Positions 7,040-16,412 of a stretch of DNA of 64,000 nt are shown in pieces. A program made the translations under genes and the position numbers. This DNA is from Advenella sp048381675. Lineage in GTDB: Bacteria > Pseudomonadota > Gammaproteobacteria > Burkholderiales > Burkholderiaceae_B. Position 1 is the first letter of the stretch, and the number at the start of each line of letters is the position of its first letter. The DNA lies in contig NZ_JBLWIS010000008.1 of the NCBI RefSeq assembly GCF_048381675.1, positions 80,404 through 144,403 of the forward strand, written 5' to 3'. Under the pieces are notes generated by a model. The model worked only from the letters and a program-made list of their open reading frames with translations, made no database searches and was not told the origin of the DNA.

Positions 7040-9241
7040 ATGGAAATCAAAGTCAACTTTCTTGATAAGCTACGCCTTGAGGCAAAGTTCGATGATTTTA
7101 CGGTAGTGGCCGATCAGCCCATCCGTTATAAGGGCGATGGTTCGGCGCCTGGCCCCTTTGATTATTTTCTGGCCTCATCGGCTTTGTGTGCCGCTTATTT
7201 TGTGAAGTTGTACTGCGTGACTCGCAATATTTCTACCGAAAATATCCGACTGTCGCAAAATAATATTGTCGATCCAGAAAATCGATACCAGCAGATTTTC
7301 AAGATTCAGGTTGAATTGCCGCCGGATATCCCGGAAGCAGACCGCCGGGGTATTTTGCGTTCCATCGAACGCTGCACGGTGAAAAAAGTGGTGCAAGCAA
7401 TACCCGAGTTTGTCATTGAAGAGGTCGAGAGTTTAGATGCCAACGCTCAGTCGTTGTTAACTTTGAAGCCGGCTGCTGACGCTAACACATATATTGCGGG
7501 CAAGGATCTGCCACTGGAACAAACCATTGCCAACATGTCTAGCATTTTGGCGGGCATGGGCATAAAGATTGAAATTGCTTCGTGGCGCAATATTGTTCCT
7601 AATGTGTGGTCGCTGCATATCCGCGATGCGCACTCACCGATGTGTTACACCAATGGTAAAGGGGCGACTAAAGAAAGTGCGTTGGCATCTGCATTGGGAG
7701 AATACCTTGAGCGCCTGAATTGCAACTATTTGTATGGCAGTGCATTTTGGGGCGAAGAGATCGCTAATGCACCGTTCGTACATTATCCGAACGAGCGCTG
7801 GTTCAAAGCTGGCCCTAACAATGCGCTACCTGTTGAAATTCTAGATGCCCATTGCCTGAAAATTTATAATCCCGACGGCGAGCTTAATAGCTCGCATCTG
7901 TACGACACCAACTCCGGCAACGTGCAACGCGGTATCTGTTCGCTGCCGTATGTACGGCAGTCCGATGGCGAAGTGGTGTATTTTCCGTCTAACCTGGTCG
8001 AAAACCTATTCGTCAGCAATGGCATGAGCGCTGGTAATACACTGGTTGAAGCGCAGGTCCAATCTCTGTCCGAAATTTTCGAGCGGGCGGTAAAACGTGA
8101 AATTCTTGAAGGTGAAATCGCATTGCCTGATGTGCCATCCGAAGTGCTGGCAAAATATCCTAGCATTCTGGCCGGGATTCAGGCGCTGGAAGAGCAGGGC
8201 TTTCCGGTGTTGGTCAAAGACGCATCGCTGGGCGGGATCTATCCTGTGATGTGCGTCACTTTGATGAATCCGCGAACGGGCGGTGTCTTTGCCTCGTTCG
8301 GAGCACACCCAAGCTTCAAGGTGGCGCTGGAACGGAGCCTGACAGAACTGCTGCAGGGACGCAGCTTTGAAGGTCTGAATGATTTACCCCGGCCCACCTT
8401 TGTCAGCGAGGTCGTGACAGACCCAAATAACTCTGTTGAGCACTTCATTGATTCCAGTGGTATAGTGTCGTGGCGCTTTTTCAGCGCCAAAGCGGATTTC
8501 GAGTTTGTTGAGTGGGACTTTTCTGGTCAGGGTGAAAACGCGAATGCCCAGGAATCGGCAATGTTGTTAGGCATGCTCAAAGACATGGGCAAAGAGGTAT
8601 ACATGGCCGTGTATGACCAGTTGGGCGCCGTTGCCTGCCGGATTCTGGTGCCCGGCTATTCGGAAATTTACCTGCTAGAGGACTTGCTCTGGGATAACAC
8701 AAACAAGGCGCTATTGTTCCGCACCGATATCTTGAACTTGCATCGCCTGGATGATACCGCTTTGGCAGCACTGCTAGAACGGCTGGATAGCAACGACCTA
8801 GATGAGCACTCTGATATTGCCACCTTGATTGGCATCGAATTTGACGAGAATACGGAATGGGGGCAGCTAACCGTTCTAGAATTAAAATTGTTGATCAATC
8901 TTGCCTTGCAGCAATTTGAGGCGGCGCAAGAGCTAGTTGCAGCCTTCCTGCAGTACAACGACAATACGATCGAGCGTGGATTGTTTTATCAGGCCTTGAA
9001 TGTGGTGCTAGAGGTGCTGCTTGATGGCGAGTTGGAACTGAACGATTACGTGGTTAACTTCCGCCGGATGTTTGGCAACGCTCGAATGGACGCGGTCATG
9101 GGTTCAGTAGACGGTAGCGTGCGCTTCTTTGGCTTGACGCCAACCAGTATGAAACTAGAGGGGCTAGACAGGCACCACCGCCTGCTCGACAGCTATAAAA
9201 AATTACACGCAGCGAGGGCCAATATGGGGGCCACATGCTGA
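7040..9241 (+). CDS. OsmC domain / YcaO domain fusion protein
   Basis: This 733-residue protein has two parts. Residues about 1-140 resemble OsmC-like proteins (FDYFLASSALCAAYFVKLYC, a redox-type Cys region). From about 190 to 560 it is a YcaO domain: KGATKESALASALGEYLERLNC, VEAQVQSLSEIFERAVKREI and SLTELLQGRSF are the ATP-binding Glu-rich motifs of that family. The last 170 residues are helical, like the C-terminal region of E. coli YcaO, which assists RimO in methylthiolating ribosomal protein S12. YcaO enzymes activate amide oxygens with ATP. An AGGA site precedes the ATG. No RiPP precursor or dehydrogenase gene is adjacent, so a housekeeping role is likelier than peptide maturation. Confidence 0.88.
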   Translation: MEIKVNFLDKLRLEAKFDDFTVVADQPIRYKGDGSAPGPFDYFLASSALCAAYFVKLYCVTRNISTENIRLSQNNIVDPENRYQQIFKIQVELPPDIPEADRRGILRSIERCTVKKVVQAIPEFVIEEVESLDANAQSLLTLKPAADANTYIAGKDLPLEQTIANMSSILAGMGIKIEIASWRNIVPNVWSLHIRDAHSPMCYTNGKGATKESALASALGEYLERLNCNYLYGSAFWGEEIANAPFVHYPNERWFKAGPNNALPVEILDAHCLKIYNPDGELNSSHLYDTNSGNVQRGICSLPYVRQSDGEVVYFPSNLVENLFVSNGMSAGNTLVEAQVQSLSEIFERAVKREILEGEIALPDVPSEVLAKYPSILAGIQALEEQGFPVLVKDASLGGIYPVMCVTLMNPRTGGVFASFGAHPSFKVALERSLTELLQGRSFEGLNDLPRPTFVSEVVTDPNNSVEHFIDSSGIVSWRFFSAKADFEFVEWDFSGQGENANAQESAMLLGMLKDMGKEVYMAVYDQLGAVACRILVPGYSEIYLLEDLLWDNTNKALLFRTDILNLHRLDDTALAALLERLDSNDLDEHSDIATLIGIEFDENTEWGQLTVLELKLLINLALQQFEAAQELVAAFLQYNDNTIERGLFYQALNVVLEVLLDGELELNDYVVNFRRMFGNARMDAVMGSVDGSVRFFGLTPTSMKLEGLDRHHRLLDSYKKLHAARANMGATC

Positions 9242-9732
9242 AGAAATAGGGCAAAGTCAGTAGGCATGGTCAATGCCCTCCGTTGACACGGGGATGATGT
9301 GTCCGAGTATCTGGTCCAGACGCGCAACGATGTCCGGATGATACTCGGCTGTCAGACGCAGGAAATTAATCACACTGCCTTTCTTTCGTAAAGTTTAGTT
9401 CTTACTGGGACGTTACCTGCAAAATTCAAAACCTTGTGAGACACCAGTTCAAAATCAAGTGGGTTTTTATGTAAGCCATTGATATATAAATGAAAAAAAA
9501 TTCAACATTATCCGGGATTCGACATTTGTCAAGGATGTTGTTGTCGATTTTCATTCAGTTCGGAAATTACGTCACTGAGTTTGGAAATTTTTGTGCTTTT
9601 ATTTTGCAGTGTAGGTTATGGCATAGTGATAAAAATAATTAACACAGCTTTTGATTTGTAAATCTGTTTTACAGTTTATATTGCGTATTTTGAATTTAAA
9701 CGCCAATCGACAGCTTCTCTATGTTCCCGAAC
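9242..9732. other. 490-nt gap with possible decayed coding sequence and repeat
   Basis: There is no convincing gene here. On the minus strand 9257-9373 is open from a GTG (about 38 codons, reading VINFLRLTAEYHPD and onward). It overlaps the end of a second open stretch (9374-9507) that lacks a start codon. The two could be frameshifted remains of one gene, but I recognise no family. From about 9522 to 9712 the sequence is AT-rich and contains the second copy of the repeat found upstream of the ycaO-like gene. Confidence 0.3.
9522..9712. repeat. Downstream copy of the repeat flanking the ycaO-like gene
   Basis: 9522-9557 (ACATTTGTCAAGGATGTTG at its start) aligns with 6873-6911 after an 8-nt gap. 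9689-9712 matches 6924-6947 at 20 of 24 positions, sharing AAACGCCAATC. The match ends 20 nt before the GC-richer prp region begins. Confidence 0.45.
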
Positions 9733-11208
9733 TCAAGGGCTGTTCATGGGGTAGGGAGAGATGCTGCTGAGGTTTTCATTAACGTCCAGTTCCCGGCCAA
9801 TATAAGGGAACGCGCGTTGTGCGCATTGTGGCCGCTCGCACACCCTGCAACCCATGCCGATGGGTGTGGGAATATCCGGATTGCTGAAATCCAGCCCTTT
9901 TGCATAAACCAGCCGATGGGCATGCGCGACATCGCAACCCAGTGCGACAGCGAAATCTTTTGTTGGTTGTCCGAAGCCGCCGGCCTGACGGCATACGGTA
10001 CGCGCAATCCACAGGTACACACGTCCGTCGGGCATGCGCGCCAGTTGCCGGAGAATCCGCCCGGGACTGGAGAAGGCTTCATAAACATTCCATAAAGGAC
10101 AGGCGCCACCGACACGAGAGAAATGAAAGTGGGCAGCAGACTGGCGTTTTGATATATTGCCCGCGCGGTCCACGCGGATGAAGAAAAACGGCACGCCCGT
10201 TGCATCTGGTCGCTGCATGGTGCTCAGGCGGTGACAAACGGTCTCGAAGCTGACGCCAAACCGTTGTCCTAACAGATCAATGTCATATTGTAATTGCTCG
10301 GCAGCGGCCAGGAACTGTCGGTAGGGCAGGATCAGCGCTGCCGCAAAATAGTTAGCCAGGCCCAGGCGTACTAATTTGCGTACCGCCTGACTGGAAAAGC
10401 GTGGCACGTCCACCATGCGTTCAAGCATGGTGTCCAATTCCAGAAATGCCAATTGTGTTCCCATTTGAAAGGCCCGCTGCCCGGGTGTGAGATGCGGGGG
10501 TAGGCTAAGCTGCCGCAGCGCCGGGTTATAGGCGCGTTGCAGGCCCTTTTCTGTGGGCAGGGTGTCCACCATAACGCCGTGTTGTTCGCGCAAGCGCTGC
10601 GCCAGTCGGTCCGCCAGGCCAGGTGTGGGTACGTCAGCCAGCCCCCAGGCGGTATGGCATTGCTCCGCGTGCGTATCGAGCTGCGCGAAATGATTGTGAT
10701 GGGTAAAGAAAAAGTCGCGTGCTTCCTCGTAGGGTTGTGTCTGTATCAGCAGTGCTTCTGCAGGATTGCCGGGATTCTGATTTTGAAGGGTCATTTTTTC
10801 AGTCATGGCTTCCAGCCGCTCCGCCGCTTCGCGGTGACGGCGGTGCAGATCAATCAAAACCCGGCCTACAGCCGGCATATTCGTTGCGATCTCGTGTATT
10901 TCAGCCTGTGATATTCGGGCCCCTTCATGTCCGCCCAGCGCCGATGCCGGCAGGGTAGCCGCCACTTCGTGCAGCGCAGCGACCATTCGCGTTTGTTCGT
11001 CGTCTGAAAACGTGTTGACGTCCATATTGAACACTTCGCTCAAGCGCCTCAGGACCGGCATGGTCAATGGCCGCTGGTTCTGTTCGATCTGATTCAGGTA
11101 GCTGGGTGACAGGCCCAGCATGCGGGCCAGCCCTATCTGGGTCAATTTGCGCTCTTCGCGCAAGCGGCGTAATCGCACGCCCATAAATACTTTTCGCATG
11201 GTGGCCAT
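9733..11208 (-). CDS. Short-chain acyl-CoA-responsive regulator, RamB/ScfR type
   Basis: The N-terminal XRE-type helix-turn-helix (VRLRRLREERKLTQIGLA, then LGLSPSYLNQIEQNQRPL) precedes a central segment of the ImmA/IrrE-like family. A Cys-rich C-terminal domain follows, with VCERPQCAQRAFP near the end. This is the layout of RamB-like regulators of acetate/propionate genes. The open frame extends to 11265, but ATG 11208 (or 11199) is preferred because the longer start would place coding sequence over the AT-rich operator-like boxes. It is divergent from prpC, which makes it the likely local controller of methylcitrate genes. The symbol prpR is avoided because the sigma-54 PrpR is a different family. 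Confidence 0.85.
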   Translation of the reverse strand: MATMRKVFMGVRLRRLREERKLTQIGLARMLGLSPSYLNQIEQNQRPLTMPVLRRLSEVFNMDVNTFSDDEQTRMVAALHEVAATLPASALGGHEGARISQAEIHEIATNMPAVGRVLIDLHRRHREAAERLEAMTEKMTLQNQNPGNPAEALLIQTQPYEEARDFFFTHHNHFAQLDTHAEQCHTAWGLADVPTPGLADRLAQRLREQHGVMVDTLPTEKGLQRAYNPALRQLSLPPHLTPGQRAFQMGTQLAFLELDTMLERMVDVPRFSSQAVRKLVRLGLANYFAAALILPYRQFLAAAEQLQYDIDLLGQRFGVSFETVCHRLSTMQRPDATGVPFFFIRVDRAGNISKRQSAAHFHFSRVGGACPLWNVYEAFSSPGRILRQLARMPDGRVYLWIARTVCRQAGGFGQPTKDFAVALGCDVAHAHRLVYAKGLDFSNPDIPTPIGMGCRVCERPQCAQRAFPYIGRELDVNENLSSISPYPMNSP

Positions 11209-11247
11209 TGAATCTAATACCGGTTTGATAATGCTGATTAAATAAAA

Positions 11248-11370
11248 AATTCGCAAAATTTGCAAATATGCAGTATAGGGTTTACCAATATTCGCCTTGT
11301 TATTAATGCAATTTCTGGCAATCTTGCGTAAACTGCAAATATTAATTGTAGCGCATTATTTGCATTGTAA
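11248..11370. promoter_or_regulatory. Divergent prp promoter region with TTTGCAAA-like boxes
   Basis: The gap between the regulator gene and prpC contains four related AT-rich words: AATTCGCAAAA at 11248-11258, ATTTGCAAAT (palindromic) at 11258-11267, AACTGCAAAT at 11331-11340 and ATTTGCATTG at 11358-11367. They resemble the TTTGCAAA core known for RamB, a homologue of the adjacent regulator. Binding is inferred, not seen. Confidence 0.5.
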
Positions 11371-11387
11371 AGTAGCGGAGGAATACC

Positions 11388-12542
11388 ATGACACAAGCAC
11401 CCGAAACAACGGGCTTTAAACCAAAGAAATCAGTTGCGTTGTCTGGCGTTATCGCTGGCAATACCGCACTATGTACCGTGGGTCGCAGCGGTAACGACCT
11501 GCATTATCGTGGTTACGATATTCTGGATCTGGCGCAAGCCTGCGAATTTGAAGAGGTCGCTCACCTGCTCATTCACGGCAAGCTGCCCAACAAGGCTGAA
11601 CTGGCTTCCTATAAACTGAAGCTGCGCCGTCTGCGCGGCCTGCCTGTTCAATTGCAGGATGCGCTACAGGCCTTGCCTGCTTCCAGTCATCCCATGGATG
11701 TCATGCGCACGGCCGTATCGGTATTGGGTTGCGTGCTGCCTGAAAAAGATGATCATAACCTGCCCGATGCGCGCGATATTGCAGACCGTCTGATGGCCAG
11801 TCTGGGCTCGGCTTTGCTGTATTGGTATCACTATAGTCATAATGGCAAGTGCATTGATGTCGAAACCAGCGATGACAGTATCGGCGGGCATTTTCTGCAT
11901 CTGCTCCATGGCGAGACGCCTCCTGATGAGTGGGTCCAGGCCATGCATACTTCGCTGAACCTGTACGCTGAGCACGAGTTCAATGCATCCACGTTCACCT
12001 GCCGGGTGATTGCCGGAACAGGTTCGGATATGTATTCGGCCATTACCGGTGGGATCGGTGCATTGCGCGGCCCCAAGCACGGTGGCGCCAACGAAGTCGC
12101 TTTTGAAGTGCAAAAACGCTACGAAACGCCAGATGATGCCGAAGCCGATATTCGTCGCCGCGTAGAAAACAAAGAGGTCATCATTGGCTTTGGTCATCCC
12201 GTGTATACGATTTCCGATCCGCGCAACAAAGTCATCAAAGAGGTGGCGCGCAACCTGTCGGCAACGCAGCAGAATATGAAAATGTTCGACATTGCCGAAC
12301 GCCTGGAAAGCGTCATGTGGGACATCAAGAAAATGTTCCCGAATCTGGACTGGTTCTCGGCCGTTTCCTATCACATGATGGGCGTGCCTACCGCCATGTT
12401 CACACCGCTGTTTGTGATTGCACGTACCGCAGGCTGGGCAGCGCACATTATCGAACAGCGTATCGACAACAAAATTATTCGTCCGACAGCCAACTATAAT
12501 GGCCCTGAAGATCAAACATTCATTCCGCTAGAAAAGCGTTGA
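11388..12542 (+). CDS. prpC: 2-methylcitrate synthase
   Basis: PrpC condenses propionyl-CoA with oxaloacetate to 2-methylcitrate, the entry step of the methylcitrate cycle. The 384-residue protein has the citrate-synthase active-site blocks ITGGIGALRGPKHGGANE and GFGHPVYTISDPRNKV, and it is short as PrpC proteins usually are. A GGAGG site lies just before the ATG. It is the first gene of prpC-acnD-prpF-prpB, and its TGA nearly abuts the acnD start. Citrate synthase is the alternative, but the context argues strongly for PrpC. Confidence 0.95.
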   Translation: MTQAPETTGFKPKKSVALSGVIAGNTALCTVGRSGNDLHYRGYDILDLAQACEFEEVAHLLIHGKLPNKAELASYKLKLRRLRGLPVQLQDALQALPASSHPMDVMRTAVSVLGCVLPEKDDHNLPDARDIADRLMASLGSALLYWYHYSHNGKCIDVETSDDSIGGHFLHLLHGETPPDEWVQAMHTSLNLYAEHEFNASTFTCRVIAGTGSDMYSAITGGIGALRGPKHGGANEVAFEVQKRYETPDDAEADIRRRVENKEVIIGFGHPVYTISDPRNKVIKEVARNLSATQQNMKMFDIAERLESVMWDIKKMFPNLDWFSAVSYHMMGVPTAMFTPLFVIARTAGWAAHIIEQRIDNKIIRPTANYNGPEDQTFIPLEKR

Positions 12543-12547
12543 TTCCT

Positions 12548-15148
12548 ATGAATACTGAAAACCGCAAGCCACTGCCCGGCACGGGGCTGGATTACTTCGA
12601 TGCGCGTGCTGCCGTTGATGCCATTGCACCCAACGCCTACGATACGCTGCCGTATACCTCGCGCGTATTTGCTGAAAACCTGGTGCGTCGCTGCGACCCG
12701 GCGACACTCACGGACTCACTCAAGCAACTGATTGAACGCAAGCGTGATCTGGATTTTCCGTGGTTTCCTGCACGCGTGGTGTGTCACGATATCCTGGGTC
12801 AGACCGCGCTCGTAGACCTGGCCGGGTTGCGCGAGGCGATTGCCAAGCAAGGGGGCGATCCTGCCCAGATCAACCCGGTAGTACCCACGCAGTTGATCGT
12901 GGACCATTCGCTGGCCGTTGAATATGCCGGTTTTGACAAGGATGCTTTTGCCAAGAATCGCGCTGTCGAAGATCGCCGCAATGACGACCGCTTTCATTTT
13001 ATCAATTGGACCAAGAAGGCGTTCAAGAACGTCGATGTGATTCCTCCAGGCAATGGCATCATGCACCAGATCAATCTGGAGCGGATGTCGCCGGTCATTC
13101 ACAGTCGTGATGGGATTGCCTTTCCGGACACCCTGGTTGGCACCGACAGTCATACGCCTCATGTAGATGCGCTGGGCGTTATCGCCATTGGCGTGGGCGG
13201 ACTTGAGGCCGAGAGTGTGATGCTGGGGCGTGCGTCCTGGATGCGTTTGCCAGACATTATCGGTGTTGAACTGACCGGGCAATTGCAGCCAGGCATTACC
13301 GCCACCGATCTGGTCCTGGCTCTGACCGAGTTTTTGCGTGAGCAGAAAGTGGTCTCGTCTTATCTGGAGTTCTACGGTGAAGGCGCATCCCGCCTGACGC
13401 TGGGCGATCGCGCCACGATTTCCAACATGACGCCCGAGTATGGCGCCACTGCCGCGCTGTTTTACATTGACCAGCAAACGATTGATTACCTGAAGTTGAC
13501 CGGCCGTGATGACGAACAGGTCAGGCTGGTGGAAACCTATGCCAGGCAGACGGGCCTGTGGGCTGACAGTCTGAAAACCGCGCAGTATGAGCGCGTGCTC
13601 TCCTTTGATTTGTCAACGGTGGTACGTAATCTGGCCGGCCCGTCCAATCCGCATCGTCGCGTACCCACTTCAGAGCTTGCCAGCCGTGGTATTTCAGGTG
13701 TGGTTGAAAACGAACCGGGGCTCATGCCCGATGGAGCGGTGATTATTGCCGCGATTACCAGTTGCACCAATACGAGTAACCCGCGTAACGTGATTGCGGC
13801 CGGGCTGCTGGCACGTAATGCCAACGCGCGGGGCCTGGTACGCAAGCCGTGGGTCAAATCATCGTTGGCGCCGGGATCCAAAGCAGTCCAGCTGTATCTG
13901 GAAGAGGCCAATCTCTTGCCCGAGCTCGAGAAGCTGGGTTTTGGCATCGTGGGCTTCGCCTGTACCACCTGTAACGGCATGAGCGGTGCGCTGGATCCTG
14001 TCATTCAGCAGGAAATTATCGACCGTGATTTGTATGCGACCGCCGTTCTATCGGGCAACCGTAATTTCGATGGCCGTATCCACCCCTATGCCAAACAGGC
14101 ATTCCTGGCCTCACCGCCGCTGGTTGTGGCTTACGCGATTGCCGGTACGATTCGCTTTGACATAGAGAAAGACGTGCTGGGCACAGACCAGAACGGTCAG
14201 CCGGTTACCCTGAAGGATATCTGGCCTACCGATGAAGAAATCGATGCCATTGTGGCTAGCAGCGTGAAACCAGAGCAGTTTCGCAGTGTGTATGAACCGA
14301 TGTTTGCGATCAATGTTAGCGATGGTGAATCGGTCAATCCGTTGTACGAATGGCGTCCGCAAAGCACTTATATTCGCTGTCCGCCGTACTGGGAAGGTGC
14401 GCTGGCAGGCGAACGCACGCTCAAGGGCATGCGTCCGTTGGCGGTGCTGGGCGACAACATTACTACCGATCACCTGTCGCCTTCCAACGCTATTCTGCCT
14501 AACAGCGCTGCCGGAGAATATCTGGCCAAGATGGGGTTGCCGCAAGAGGACTTTAACTCTTACGCAACGCATCGAGGCGACCATCTGACGGCACAGCGGG
14601 CCACGTTCGCCAATCCCAAGCTGCTTAATGAAATGGTATTGGAAAACGGTGAGGTCAAACAAGGTTCTCTGGCGCGCATCGAACCGGAAGGTAAAGTGGT
14701 GCGTATGTGGGAAGCCATCGAAACCTATATGGAACGCAAGCAACCGCTGATTATCGTGGCGGGAGCAGACTATGGCCAGGGTTCTTCACGCGACTGGGCG
14801 GCCAAGGGTGTGCGTCTTGCCGGTGTCGAAGCGATTGTTGCGGAAGGGTTCGAGCGGATTCACCGCACCAATCTTGTGGGCATGGGTGTATTGCCGCTGG
14901 AATTCAAGCCGGGCGTCAATCGCAAGACACTGAACATCGATGGCACGGAAACCTACGATGTGGTCGGTAAGCCCGAACCGCGATCAACGCTGATACTGGT
15001 GATTGTTCGTAAAAATGGTGAACGCCTGGAAGTGCCGGTGACCTGCCGTCTGGATACCGCTGAAGAAGTCTCCATCTATGAGGCCGGCGGGGTTCTGCAA
15101 CGCTTTGCGCAGGATTTTATTGAATCGCCTGTCGCCAGCCAGTCATGA
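12548..15148 (+). CDS. acnD: 2-methylcitrate dehydratase, Fe/S-dependent
   Basis: AcnD is an aconitase-family enzyme that dehydrates 2-methylcitrate. With PrpF it replaces PrpD in many beta- and gammaproteobacteria. The 866-residue protein carries the 4Fe-4S ligands in ITSCTNTSNPRN and FACTTCNGMSG, plus YGQGSSRDWAAKG of the C-terminal swivel domain. The frame is open from TTG 12539, but ATG 12548, 5 nt after the prpC stop, is the more likely start. No strong ribosome site is present, so coupling to prpC is likely. No prpD is present in the window. Confidence 0.95.
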   Translation: MNTENRKPLPGTGLDYFDARAAVDAIAPNAYDTLPYTSRVFAENLVRRCDPATLTDSLKQLIERKRDLDFPWFPARVVCHDILGQTALVDLAGLREAIAKQGGDPAQINPVVPTQLIVDHSLAVEYAGFDKDAFAKNRAVEDRRNDDRFHFINWTKKAFKNVDVIPPGNGIMHQINLERMSPVIHSRDGIAFPDTLVGTDSHTPHVDALGVIAIGVGGLEAESVMLGRASWMRLPDIIGVELTGQLQPGITATDLVLALTEFLREQKVVSSYLEFYGEGASRLTLGDRATISNMTPEYGATAALFYIDQQTIDYLKLTGRDDEQVRLVETYARQTGLWADSLKTAQYERVLSFDLSTVVRNLAGPSNPHRRVPTSELASRGISGVVENEPGLMPDGAVIIAAITSCTNTSNPRNVIAAGLLARNANARGLVRKPWVKSSLAPGSKAVQLYLEEANLLPELEKLGFGIVGFACTTCNGMSGALDPVIQQEIIDRDLYATAVLSGNRNFDGRIHPYAKQAFLASPPLVVAYAIAGTIRFDIEKDVLGTDQNGQPVTLKDIWPTDEEIDAIVASSVKPEQFRSVYEPMFAINVSDGESVNPLYEWRPQSTYIRCPPYWEGALAGERTLKGMRPLAVLGDNITTDHLSPSNAILPNSAAGEYLAKMGLPQEDFNSYATHRGDHLTAQRATFANPKLLNEMVLENGEVKQGSLARIEPEGKVVRMWEAIETYMERKQPLIIVAGADYGQGSSRDWAAKGVRLAGVEAIVAEGFERIHRTNLVGMGVLPLEFKPGVNRKTLNIDGTETYDVVGKPEPRSTLILVIVRKNGERLEVPVTCRLDTAEEVSIYEAGGVLQRFAQDFIESPVASQS

Positions 15149-15168
15149 TGACAAATAGGGGGAATGCA

Positions 15169-16377
15169 ATGACACGAGCACCACAGATTAAAATTGCCGC
15201 CACCTATATGCGAGGTGGCACCAGCAAAGGTGTATTTTTTCGGCTGAGTGATCTGCCCGAAGCTGCACAGACGCCCGGTGCCGCGCGCGACGCACTGTTG
15301 CTGCGCGTGATCGGCAGCCCGGATCCTTACGGCAAGCAAACCGACGGTATGGGCGGTGCGACCTCTAGTACCAGTAAAGTTGTGATTCTGTCGAAAAGCG
15401 AGCGTGCCGGACATGATGTTGATTATCTGTTCGGTCAGGTGTCTATCGATCAGCCTTTCATCGACTGGAGCGGTAATTGCGGAAACCTCTCGGCAGCCGT
15501 GGGGCCTTTTGCGATTAGCAATGGATTGATCGATGCCGACCGTACTCCGGCCAATGGTGTTGCCACCGTATATATCTGGCAGGCCAATATCGGTAAGACC
15601 ATTGTGGCACATGTGCCCATCACCAACGGTGAGGTGCAGGAGACAGGCGACTTTGAGCTGGATGGGGTTACCTTCCCCGCCGCTGAAGTGCAGCTTGAAT
15701 TCCTGGACCCGGCAGCAGACGAAGAGGGCGCTGGTGGCGCCATGTTTCCTACTGGCAATCTGGTCGATGAGCTGGATGTACCCGGTGTCGGCCAGTTGCA
15801 GGCGACCATGATCAACGCGGGTATTCCAACTGTGTTTGTAAATGCCCGGGACATTGGTTTTACCGGCACGGAGCTGCAGGATGATATCAACAGTAACGCC
15901 GAGACATTGGCCATGTTTGAAGCCATTCGCGCGCATGGTGCGCTGCGAATGGGGCTCATTGCCAATATAGAGGAAGCCGCCCGTCGCCAGCACACACCCA
16001 AGGTGGCTTTTGTGGGTGAGGCTGCCGATTACACGGCATCCAGCGGCAAGCAGGTGTCCGCCGATAATATAGACTTGGTTGTACGGGCGCTTTCCATGGG
16101 CAAATTGCATCATGCGATGATGGGCACCGCAGCGGTAGCTATCGGTACGGCTGCGGCCATTCCCGGCACCCTGGTCAATCGCGCGGCAGGCGGAGGTGAA
16201 CGCGAATCTGTTACCTTCGGTCATCCCTCGGGTACATTGCGGGTGGGGGCACAAGCGATTGAAGAAGCAGGGCAGTGGACCGTGAAAAAGGCGCTCATGA
16301 GCCGAAGCGCTCGTGTCCTGATGGAAGGCTATGTACGGATTCCGGCTGATGCGTTTTTGAAAACGCCAGAAAATTGA
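15169..16377 (+). CDS. prpF: 2-methylaconitate cis-trans isomerase
   Basis: PrpF isomerises the 2-methylaconitate made by AcnD so that the cycle can continue. It has the diaminopimelate-epimerase fold. The conserved YMRGGTSKGVFF near the N-terminus and WSGNCGNLSAAVGPF are visible. The frame is open from ATG 15145, which overlaps the acnD stop (ATGATGA). ATG 15169 is preferred because GGGGGAA lies 5-8 nt before it, giving 402 residues; the upstream start would still be functional by translational coupling. Confidence 0.93.
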   Translation: MTRAPQIKIAATYMRGGTSKGVFFRLSDLPEAAQTPGAARDALLLRVIGSPDPYGKQTDGMGGATSSTSKVVILSKSERAGHDVDYLFGQVSIDQPFIDWSGNCGNLSAAVGPFAISNGLIDADRTPANGVATVYIWQANIGKTIVAHVPITNGEVQETGDFELDGVTFPAAEVQLEFLDPAADEEGAGGAMFPTGNLVDELDVPGVGQLQATMINAGIPTVFVNARDIGFTGTELQDDINSNAETLAMFEAIRAHGALRMGLIANIEEAARRQHTPKVAFVGEAADYTASSGKQVSADNIDLVVRALSMGKLHHAMMGTAAVAIGTAAAIPGTLVNRAAGGGERESVTFGHPSGTLRVGAQAIEEAGQWTVKKALMSRSARVLMEGYVRIPADAFLKTPEN

Positions 16378-16412
16378 TTAACTTTTAATATTGTTAAAAA
16401 AGGATTTATTGC

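Noticed and set aside
11664..12515. 283-codon frame opposite prpC
   Set aside because: Shadow of prpC, without ribosome site or recognisable domain.
15076..16254. 392-codon frame opposite prpF
   Set aside because: The opposite strand encodes a complete PrpF with conserved motifs; the frame is a shadow of GC-rich codons.
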